DNA of 22,490 nt from IMG/VR virus record IMGVR_UViG_3300006802_007139, positions 1 through 22,490 of that record; one strand, given 5' to 3'. The notes beneath the pieces were generated by a model. It saw only the letters and a list, made by a program, of their open reading frames with translations. It searched no databases and had not been told where the DNA came from. Position 1 is the stretch's first letter. Each line of letters starts with the position of its first letter. Made by a program: the position numbers and the translations under genes. Shown one piece after another: positions 12,995 to 19,226 of the stretch. This DNA is from a virus.

Positions 12995-13957
12995 GTGGCT
13001 AACACCTATACAGGTACTGCGACCATCTCGAACCAGACTGGTATCACCAACCTGATCCAGACCGCGTACGACAAGTACATCGAGTTCGCTCTGCGTAGCG
13101 AGCCGATGTTCCGTGCGTTCGCGGACAAGCGTCCGGTTGATGTCACCTCTGCTGGTACGAGCGTGGTCTTCCAGCGGTACGCCGACCTCTCGGCGGCGAC
13201 CACCGCTCTCACTGAGAACGTTGACCCTGACGCGGTTGCTCTGAGCAACACAACCACGGTCACCGTCACTCTCAACGAGTACGGCAACGCTGTGCTCACC
13301 ACGGAGAAGCTGACCCTGTCGGCTCTCTCCGACGTTGACCCTGCTATCGCTGAGCTTGTCGCGTGGAACATGCGTGACTCGCTTGACCAGCTCGTCCGCA
13401 CCACCCTGGTGGGCGGCACGAACGTGGTGTACGCGAACAACGGCAACGTTGACACCACTGGTCCGACGAACACTGTCGGCACCAGCGCGGACATCATCAA
13501 GTCGGCGTATGTCCGGTACATCGTGTCGAAGCTTCGCGGCAACTCTGCGATCCCGTTCGACGGCGGCTACTACACCGGCATCATCCACCCGGATGTGTCG
13601 CACGACCTTCGTGCTGAGACTGGCATGGCGGCGTGGCGCGACCCGCACGTCTACGCGGACAACGCTAACGCTTCGCTGTGGGCTGGCGAGGTCGGCGTGT
13701 ACGAGGGTGTCCGGTTCATCGAGTCGCCTCGTACCTACAGCGCGACTGATGGTGCTGCTTCGGCGAAGGTTCACCGCAGCCTGTTCCTGGGCCGTCAGGC
13801 TCTGGCTGAGGCTGTGTCGCGTGAGCCTGGTGTGGTGATCGGCCCGGTGACGGACAAGCTGATGCGCAGCCGACCGATCGGTTGGAAGTGCCTGATCGGC
13901 TGGGCACGCTACCGCGAGGAGGCCCTGTTCCGGCTGGAGTCCTCCAGCACCTACTAG
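12995..13957 (+). CDS. Major capsid protein, N4-gp56-like family
   Basis: A 320-residue protein, GTG at 12995 with GGAG at 12984-12987. It forms the icosahedral shell. The N-terminal pattern is characteristic: a helix Y-D-K-Y-I-E-F-A-L, then F-R-A-F-A-D-K-R-P-V, then a V-V-F-Q-R-Y-A-D-L beta strand, T-A-L-T-E-N-V-D-P, then V-T-V-T-L-N-E-Y-G-N-A-V-L-T-T-E-K. This order matches the N4-gp56 type of HK97-fold capsid protein. The later Y-Y-T-G-I-I-H-P-D-V (about residues 189-198) and V-Y-E-G-V-R-F-I-E-S-P (about 235-245) are also typical of that family. A strong stem-loop follows the stop, consistent with high, locally controlled expression. The family call is from motif memory. Confidence 0.85.
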   Translation: MANTYTGTATISNQTGITNLIQTAYDKYIEFALRSEPMFRAFADKRPVDVTSAGTSVVFQRYADLSAATTALTENVDPDAVALSNTTTVTVTLNEYGNAVLTTEKLTLSALSDVDPAIAELVAWNMRDSLDQLVRTTLVGGTNVVYANNGNVDTTGPTNTVGTSADIIKSAYVRYIVSKLRGNSAIPFDGGYYTGIIHPDVSHDLRAETGMAAWRDPHVYADNANASLWAGEVGVYEGVRFIESPRTYSATDGAASAKVHRSLFLGRQALAEAVSREPGVVIGPVTDKLMRSRPIGWKCLIGWARYREEALFRLESSSTY

Positions 13958-13973
13958 GAGCACCTAGTGCCCT

Positions 13974-14012
13974 CTCCGGTCCCGTCGCAGTGATCCTGCG
14001 ACGGGACCGGGG
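13974..14012 (+). terminator. Strong stem-loop after the capsid gene
   Basis: A perfect 14-bp inverted repeat (13976-13989 with 13997-14010) around the 7-nt loop GTGATCC, extendable by two pairs to 13974-14012. There is no T-run after it, so it may act as an attenuator, an mRNA 3'-stabilising structure or a processing site rather than a full terminator. Being symmetrical, it would fold on either strand. Confidence 0.6.
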
Positions 14013-14053
14013 TAGGGATCTCTGCAATTGCTCATGAAACTGAAAGGACTCTC

Positions 14054-14437
14054 ATGGCCGGGAACCTGCCCGACACGATCGAGAACCAGATTCTGGATGC
14101 CCTTGTCGGTAATTCCTCGTTCACTGTTACGACACCAATCAAGGTTGCTCTTCTCACCGCGAACGGGTCGGACGCTTCTGCTGGCACTGAGGTGACTGGC
14201 GGGTCGTACGCTCGCGCCACTGTCACCTTCGGCTCCGCATCTGGCGGGTCGATATCGAACTCGGGTGACTTGAACTTCACCAACATGCCGACCTGCACGG
14301 TGACTGGCGTCGAAGTGTACGACTCCAATGGATCTCCGAAGCGCTTGGCGTACGGCGCTCTGACGGCTAGCCGCTCGGTGACGTCCGGCGACACTTTCCA
14401 GATCGCTGCTGGGCAGCTCTCCCTGTCTCTTGACTGA
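14054..14437 (+). CDS. Small beta-rich phage virion protein
   Basis: A 127-residue protein, ATG at 14054 with a GAAAGGA ribosome site just upstream. A short N-terminal helix (N-Q-I-L-D-A-L-V-G) is followed by an all-beta domain: I-K-V-A-L-L-T, then G-T-E-V-T-G-G-S-Y-A-R-A-T-V-T-F-G, then V-T-G-V-E-V-Y-D, and a final T-F-Q-I-A-A-G-Q-L-S-L-S-L-D. I associate this pattern with a family common among phages of Gram-positive bacteria and usually labelled tail fibre or minor tail protein. Directly behind the capsid gene, a decoration, head-tail or fibre-base role is equally possible. No enzymatic residues stand out. Confidence 0.65.
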   Translation: MAGNLPDTIENQILDALVGNSSFTVTTPIKVALLTANGSDASAGTEVTGGSYARATVTFGSASGGSISNSGDLNFTNMPTCTVTGVEVYDSNGSPKRLAYGALTASRSVTSGDTFQIAAGQLSLSLD

Positions 14438-14471
14438 CTTGTCCACCTTGACGCCAGCTTGGAGGTGAAGC

Positions 14472-15719
14472 GTGGCTCTGACCAAGTTCTATCTGAAGCG
14501 GACTTCTACGACGGTCAGCGGCACGCTGGTTGGCACAACCGCGACTGTCTCAGCGACAACACCTACCTACATCGGCGCGGCGGGGAACTTGTCGGAGGAG
14601 ATGAACGGTGTCATCTCCACGGCAGCACAGACATCTTTGACGCTGGCTATCCCAGGGAATACGACTGTTCCTCGTTCTGGTCTGATCGCAAGATGGTACT
14701 CGTCTCCGATCGCTGGTCAGACTATCGGCAGTCAGACGATCACGGTGTCGATCGCTGTCCAAGAGAACAACTTGGACAGCAACTACCAGTTCACTTGGGT
14801 TCTTGCGGTTTGGCGCCCGTCCAATGGAACTTTGGTGGGTCGCGTCTGGGACCAGTTGTCGGCGGCGGCTGAGCCGCCGTCAACTTCTTTCGCGGCTGTC
14901 ACCGTGGGCACTGGTGGTTCGTCCACTTCGGTCACTTGCGAGTTCGGGGACGTGCTGGTTCTGGAGGCGTGGCGGGCGTCCAGCGTCACCGGAGCCACCA
15001 ACACTCGCAACAATCTTGTCGGCTACGACGGGACAACTGAGGGTGGCGCGACGAACAATGCCGCCTACATTGAGTTCGCGAACGCTATCGCATTCTATGA
15101 CACTGGTGACGCTGCACTGTCGGCGTCACTGTCGTTGACTGCTTCCGGTTCTCCGCTGACCTCTGGATCAGCTCCGTTGTCGGCGTTGTCGGCGTTGTCG
15201 GCGGCGGGAGACATTGTCGCTCCAATAATCACTGGAAGCGCATCATTGTCTTCATCGATGTCGATGTCGGTGCTGAGCAAGGTTCTGATTGCCGGATCAT
15301 CGACTCTGGCTTCCTCGCTTTCTCTGACTGCTGCCTGGTCGGTTGCGACTGTCTCTGGTTCGGCAGTGTTGATCTCGGATGCGTCGTTGAACGCAGCGTG
15401 CCGCCTGGTCAGGCGGTCGTCTGTGTCTCTGACGAGCAGGGCCGCTTTCAACGAGATCCTGTTCAACATCATTGAGGGCAAGAGGTTCCGTGGTCCCACA
15501 TATGTGATGAAGGGATCTGACGAGTTGTGGTTCGTTGGTCAGTCGGTTGGCGTGACGGTTGTGAAGCGCCAGGATGGTTCCTGGTTTGAGACTGTGTCTC
15601 CGGTTGACTCTGAGTTGCAGGCTGCTGCGCGCGTGTACCGTGGCGGCTACACGTATCCTTTGTCGGATGCTGATGCGGCTGAGCTGACTGCTGCTGGGTA
15701 CGGGGCGTACATCTCATGA
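14472..15719 (+). CDS. Repeat-containing tail or head-fibre protein
   Basis: A 415-residue protein, GTG at 14472 behind GGAGGTGA at 14461-14468. Residues 1-215 look like a beta-sandwich (many alternating T/V/S strands, R-W-Y-S-S-P and V-L-A-V-W-R-P-S-N-G). Residues about 216-325 are low-complexity repeats built on L-S-A-S-L-S-L-T-A and G-S-A-x-L, resembling a fibrous shaft. Residues about 340-415 form a separate C-terminal domain with W-F-V-G-Q-S-V-G-V-T-V-V-K-R and R-V-Y-R-G-G-Y-T-Y-P-L-S-D-A-D-A-A-E-L-T-A-A-G-Y. The layout suggests an elongated virion fibre with a terminal binding or docking module. Its TGA overlaps the next ATG. The exact location in the virion cannot be read from the sequence. 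Confidence 0.6.
   Translation: MALTKFYLKRTSTTVSGTLVGTTATVSATTPTYIGAAGNLSEEMNGVISTAAQTSLTLAIPGNTTVPRSGLIARWYSSPIAGQTIGSQTITVSIAVQENNLDSNYQFTWVLAVWRPSNGTLVGRVWDQLSAAAEPPSTSFAAVTVGTGGSSTSVTCEFGDVLVLEAWRASSVTGATNTRNNLVGYDGTTEGGATNNAAYIEFANAIAFYDTGDAALSASLSLTASGSPLTSGSAPLSALSALSAAGDIVAPIITGSASLSSSMSMSVLSKVLIAGSSTLASSLSLTAAWSVATVSGSAVLISDASLNAACRLVRRSSVSLTSRAAFNEILFNIIEGKRFRGPTYVMKGSDELWFVGQSVGVTVVKRQDGSWFETVSPVDSELQAAARVYRGGYTYPLSDADAAELTAAGYGAYIS
15176..15202 (+). repeat. Three tandem copies of a 9-bp unit
   Basis: GTTGTCGGC occurs three times in a row (15176, 15185, 15194) inside the 415-aa gene and encodes the (L-S-A)3 segment of its shaft. Perfect short tandem repeats of this kind can change copy number by slippage without breaking the frame. 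Confidence 0.9.
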
Positions 15720-16789
15720 GCGTCGAGGGTCACCGTCACGATCAGTATGCGCGTCGCGATCACACTCATTCTGCTGGTGCCGTGGCCGCGCATGCTTCTA
15801 CGCATGCTGCTGCCGGGTCGGATCCGGTGACTTTGTCTCAGAGCCAGGTGACTAACCTGACGACTGATCTTGCTGGCAAGGCTGCGTCGGCGCATTCGCA
15901 TGTGCAGGGTGACGTGACCAGCTTGACGACCGACCTGGCGGCGAAGGCGCCGTTGGCGTCCCCGGCTCTGACTGGGACTCCGACTTCTCCGACTGCTGCG
16001 GTGGACACGAACACGACTCAGGTGGCTTCGACTGCGTTCGTCTTGGGTCAGGCTGCGGGGACTGCTTCTCCGATGAACGGGACTGCTGCGGTTGGGACTT
16101 CGACTCGGTTCGCGCGTCAGGATCATGTGCATGCGTCTGACACGTCGAGGGCTCCGCTGGCTTCCCCTGCTTTGACTGGTACGCCGTCAGCTCCTACGGC
16201 TGCTGCTGACACGAACACCACCCAGTTGGCGACGACTGCGTTTGTTGTTGGGCAGGCTGGTTCTGCCACTCCTGCCGGCTTGGGCACTGCTGCTGTGGGC
16301 ACGTCGTTGCGCTATGCGCGGCAGGATCATGTGCATAAGAACCAGTTCACGTTTGGCCGATGCTCGACTACGACAACGGCTGCGACATCAGGAACGTACG
16401 TTGTTCCTACGGGCTTTGCTGCCTCGTATGCGTTGACCAGCGGCAAGACTTACAGCTACCAGATCATCGGGTCGTACTCCTGCGCGGCGACAACGTACTC
16501 GATCCGGTTCCGCTTGCAGTACCCGGCGCTGACATCAGGGACTGCGGTGCTCCAGACGAACTTGTCGCTGACGACGTACACGCTGTCCGGTTCGGTCACT
16601 ACTCTTGCTGCCTCTCCAACAACGTTTGCCCCTGGCAATCCGCTCAACACCGGAGCGAACTTCTTCCGAATGGAAGGCTTCCTGATCCCATCCGCGAACG
16701 GGAACTTCATCTTCGACTTCACCCCGAACGCTGCCGGCTCCAGTGACATAAAGGCTGGCACCTACCTAGTTCTGACGGAGGTTCAGTGA
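15716..16789 (+). CDS. Tail fibre protein with HxH motifs and two 68-residue repeats
   Basis: A 357-residue protein, ATG at 15716 overlapping the previous stop as ATGA. Five H-x-H motifs are visible: residues 6-8, 16-18, about 60-62, 137-139 and 205-207. Two units of exactly 68 residues (78-145 and 146-213) each hold A-P-L-A-S-P-A-L-T-G-T-P, D-T-N-T-T-Q, T-A-F-V-x-G-Q-A and R-Q-D-H-V-H. Such repeats are known from phage tail fibres, and in structurally studied fibres H-x-H pairs bind metal along a trimer axis; applying that here is inference. Residues about 214-357 form a beta-rich C-terminal domain, plausibly the receptor-binding tip. There is no chaperone or carbohydrate-cleavage motif that I recognise. 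Confidence 0.75.
   Translation: MSVEGHRHDQYARRDHTHSAGAVAAHASTHAAAGSDPVTLSQSQVTNLTTDLAGKAASAHSHVQGDVTSLTTDLAAKAPLASPALTGTPTSPTAAVDTNTTQVASTAFVLGQAAGTASPMNGTAAVGTSTRFARQDHVHASDTSRAPLASPALTGTPSAPTAAADTNTTQLATTAFVVGQAGSATPAGLGTAAVGTSLRYARQDHVHKNQFTFGRCSTTTTAATSGTYVVPTGFAASYALTSGKTYSYQIIGSYSCAATTYSIRFRLQYPALTSGTAVLQTNLSLTTYTLSGSVTTLAASPTTFAPGNPLNTGANFFRMEGFLIPSANGNFIFDFTPNAAGSSDIKAGTYLVLTEVQ
15947..16354 (+). repeat. Two 204-bp coding repeats in the fibre gene
   Basis: Units at 15947-16150 and 16151-16354 encode the two 68-residue fibre repeats, in frame and of equal length. They are diverged at many third positions and in the stretch before the H-V-H motif, so the duplication is not recent. Confidence 0.85.
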
Positions 16790-17067
16790 TGGCTTGCCGA
16801 AGCGGCTGCAAGACGCAGGATCACGCGTCGTGGGGTGAGTGTGCGCGCAGCTCGAACCTTCGCATCGGTTGGGCCGCTTCTGCGCGCGGCCTTGACCTGA
16901 CTGCGCAGAAGGCGTGGGACCGGGAGCTGGACGAGTACGGATCAGCTCGCGCTCAAGGCATCCAGCCGCGTTCCACGAAGACGCGGGACATCCGTGCCGC
17001 CGTCAAGGTGAGCAACATGACAGGTTCAGCGTTCAACGCTGACTCGAAGATTCCGGTGGTGGCCTGA
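16789..17067 (+). CDS. Small Cys-containing phage protein
   Basis: A 92-residue protein. ATG at 16789 (TGATG overlap with the previous stop) is preferred to a GTG three bases earlier. The N-terminus has C-x3-C-x10-C (Cys 3, 7 and 18) with His 12 nearby, a pattern that could bind a metal or form a disulphide. The middle is a charged helix (K-A-W-D-R-E-L-D-E-Y) followed by A-R-A-Q-G-I-Q-P, then a short C-terminal strand region. My impression is that small proteins of this pattern recur among the tail genes of actinobacterial phages without a known role. It lies directly before the connector candidate, its stop overlapping that start. Confidence 0.6.
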   Translation: MACRSGCKTQDHASWGECARSSNLRIGWAASARGLDLTAQKAWDRELDEYGSARAQGIQPRSTKTRDIRAAVKVSNMTGSAFNADSKIPVVA

Positions 17068-17969
17068 TGGCGGCGACGTTCAACGACATGATCACTGATG
17101 TGCTGGCTCTCCTGCACGGGTATGTGCGCACTCAGGAGCAGTCCACGCATCTGACTGCGACCATCAACTCGTCTGCCACCTCTTTGTCGGTTGGTGACCC
17201 GGCGCGCGTGTCCCGTGGCATCGCTGAGATCGAGGACGAGCTGGTGTACGTGGACTCGGTTGATCGTTCGGCTGCTTCGGGCCAGGTGACGGTTGCCCCG
17301 TATGGTCGCGGATATCTTGGTTCGACGGCTGCCTCGCACAGTGCGAACACTCAGGTGGTGTTCTCTCCACTGTTCCCACGGGTTCGTGTGAAGCGTGCGA
17401 TCAATGACACGATCAACTCTGTCGGCAATGACCTGTTCGCGGTGGGTACGAGCACGTTCACGTACACGCCGTCGATTGTCACCTACGGCCTTCCCGCTGA
17501 CACGATTGATGTCTTGTCGGTGTCGTTCGACACGGTTGGGCCGTCGCTGATGTGGGCTCCGGTGAACCGTTTCCGGTTCGACGCGAACGCGAACACCACT
17601 GACTTCGCGACGGGGAAGACGATCGACATCTACGGAGCTGTCACTCCTGGCCGGACGGTTCAGGTGAAGGTGTCGAAGTATCCGTCTGAGATGTCTGCGA
17701 ACACGGATGTGTTCGCGACGGTGACTGGTCTGCTGGAGTCAAGTCGGGACTGCGTCGTGTACGGGGCTGCGGCTCGTCTGACCGCTGGCGTGGACTCGGC
17801 CCTGATGAATGTGCAGGCGATCGAGCCGAACGCTCTGGATGACACGGTTCAGCCAGGTGCTGGCGCGAACTTGTCCCGAACCTTGTATCAGCTTCACCGT
17901 CAACGGTTGATGGAGGAGCGGATGAGATACCTGAATAAGTATCCGACTCCTGTCTACTACGCGAGGTGA
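17067..17969 (+). CDS. Head-tail connector / tail adaptor protein candidate
   Basis: A 300-residue protein, ATG at 17067 overlapping the previous TGA. The N-terminal helix (F-N-D-M-I-T-D-V-L-A-L-L-H-G-Y) and the helix at about 109-125 (R-V-R-V-K-R-A-I-N-D-T-I-N-S-V-G-N-D-L-F) match the helical pattern of adaptor proteins of short-tailed phages (gp4/gp11-like), which form the ring under the portal. An inserted beta domain at about residues 27-105 (L-S-V-G-D-P-A, then D-E-L-V-Y-V-D, then Y-G-R-G-Y-L-G-S-T-A-A-S-H) is followed by a beta region and a C-terminal helix that ends in M-R-Y-L-N-K-Y-P-T-P-V-Y-Y. The domain order and the nozzle-like gene downstream support the call. A tail-fibre base protein is the main alternative. 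Confidence 0.6.
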   Translation: MAATFNDMITDVLALLHGYVRTQEQSTHLTATINSSATSLSVGDPARVSRGIAEIEDELVYVDSVDRSAASGQVTVAPYGRGYLGSTAASHSANTQVVFSPLFPRVRVKRAINDTINSVGNDLFAVGTSTFTYTPSIVTYGLPADTIDVLSVSFDTVGPSLMWAPVNRFRFDANANTTDFATGKTIDIYGAVTPGRTVQVKVSKYPSEMSANTDVFATVTGLLESSRDCVVYGAAARLTAGVDSALMNVQAIEPNALDDTVQPGAGANLSRTLYQLHRQRLMEERMRYLNKYPTPVYYAR

Positions 17970-17972
17970 TGC

Positions 17973-19226
17973 ATGGCTAGGAAGTTCTCGTCTGTCGCTG
18001 TCGAGACGACGCTGTCGGGGACGATCACGTCTGGTGCTACGTCGATGACGGTCGGCTCCGTTACTGGCTGGCCGAGCTCGCCTTCGGTGTCTGCCCCTTA
18101 CACGGTGATCCTTGACCCGGACACTGCCTCTGAGGAGGTGGTGGAGGTAACCGGTGCTGCTGGCACCGTCTTGACGATTGTTCGTGGTGTTGACGGTACG
18201 ACGGCTAAGGCTCACAACGCTGGCGCTGTGGTCAAGCATGGCGTTTCAGCTCGGGACTTCTCGGAGCCTGCGGATCACATCGACAACACGACGACTGCTC
18301 ACGGTGTTTCTGGTGCCGTGGTCGGGACGGCGTCAACGCAGACTCTGACGAACAAGACGATTGATGCTTCGCTGAACACCATCTCGAACATCACTTCAGC
18401 GATGATCACGGATGGCACGATCGTCAACGCTGACATCAACGCTTCCGCTGCTATCGCCGCATCCAAGATTGCTGGCACCGCTGTCACTCAGGCTGACTCT
18501 GGCACGGTGACTTCAACGATGATCGTGGATGGGACGATCGTGGATGCGGATGTGAACGCGTCTGCTGCTATTGCGAAGACGAAGATCGCCGGGACGGCGA
18601 TCACTGCCGCTGATACCGGGACAGTCACGTCCACGATGATCGTGGACGGGACGATCGTCAACGCCGACATCAATGCGGCGGCAGCCATCGCCGTCTCTAA
18701 GCTTGCCTCTTCTTCGGTCACGATCGGTGGAGCGACAGCGACTCTTGGCGGGTCGAACGTGACTAGTCTGACGGGGATGACTCTGGACGGGACATCAACG
18801 ATCGGCGGGGTGGCTGGTTCCGCACTCAGTTCGGGTTGGGACACGTACGCGGTGACCATGACCGCCTCCGGGGGCGGCTTGAACCTGGGCACTGGCGGGT
18901 CCACTTCTGGACGGTACAAGCAAGTCGGGAAGACGGTGTGGTTCTCGATCTATGTCACGTTCGGCTCTAGCGGAGTCAACGCGGGGACCGGCAACTACGT
19001 GTTCTCCCTCCCCTCAAGCGCTCCCCTGTTCGCGACGAGCGTTTCTGGGAACGCCCGGATCTACGACTCTTCAGCGTCGGACAGGTACTTCCGGTTTGTC
19101 TCGCCCTCGTCCACCACGCAGTTCAACTTGTGCAGCGCGGACAACGTGCTGGTCGGCGCGGCGGCGCCGATCGTTTTTGCTGCCAGCGACACGATCACGA
19201 TCCACGGATTCTACGAGGCTGCGTGA
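17973..19226 (+). CDS. Tail fibre protein with three 39-residue repeats
   Basis: A 417-residue protein, ATG at 17973. Domains in order: an N-terminal beta domain (about 10-95) of the S-G-A-T-S-M-T-V, then E-V-V-E-V-T, then V-D-G-T-T-A-K-A-H type; a linker with H-I-D-N-T-T-T-A-H-G-V-S-G and Q-T-L-T-N-K-T-I, common in phage fibres; three 39-residue repeats (141-257) containing D-G-T-I-V-x-A-D and A-A-I-A; then a beta-rich C-terminal domain from about 285 (S-G-W-D-T-Y, then G-R-Y-K-Q-V-G-K-T-V-W-F) that looks like a receptor-binding head domain. The likely role is host recognition. It lies between the connector and nozzle candidates, the expected place for an attached fibre. Its TGA overlaps the next ATG. 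Confidence 0.75.
   Translation: MARKFSSVAVETTLSGTITSGATSMTVGSVTGWPSSPSVSAPYTVILDPDTASEEVVEVTGAAGTVLTIVRGVDGTTAKAHNAGAVVKHGVSARDFSEPADHIDNTTTAHGVSGAVVGTASTQTLTNKTIDASLNTISNITSAMITDGTIVNADINASAAIAASKIAGTAVTQADSGTVTSTMIVDGTIVDADVNASAAIAKTKIAGTAITAADTGTVTSTMIVDGTIVNADINAAAAIAVSKLASSSVTIGGATATLGGSNVTSLTGMTLDGTSTIGGVAGSALSSGWDTYAVTMTASGGGLNLGTGGSTSGRYKQVGKTVWFSIYVTFGSSGVNAGTGNYVFSLPSSAPLFATSVSGNARIYDSSASDRYFRFVSPSSTTQFNLCSADNVLVGAAAPIVFAASDTITIHGFYEAA
18393..18743 (+). repeat. Three 117-bp coding repeats in the fibre gene
   Basis: Units at 18393-18509, 18510-18626 and 18627-18743 encode T-S-x-M-I-x-D-G-T-I-V repeats of 39 residues. Units 2 and 3 are closest in their first half (near-identical around the M-I-V-D-G-T-I-V coding stretch); unit 3 diverges at its end. 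Such in-frame repeats are likely sites for shaft-length change by recombination. Confidence 0.85.

Noticed and set aside
12821-13963. A 380-codon open frame on the - strand over the scaffold and capsid genes
   Set aside because: It lies wholly opposite two well-supported genes, reads as Arg/His/Val-rich shadow sequence and has no family pattern; long antisense frames are common in G+C-rich DNA.
14459-14872. A 137-codon + frame overlapping the start of the 415-aa gene
   Set aside because: An out-of-frame shadow; the 415-aa frame has the ribosome site, correct spacing and a coupled downstream gene.
19130-19225. An N-terminal extension of the nozzle-like protein into the fibre gene
   Set aside because: The extension is Arg/Cys/His-rich with no phage-protein character, while the ATG at 19226 has the TGATG overlap used throughout the window.
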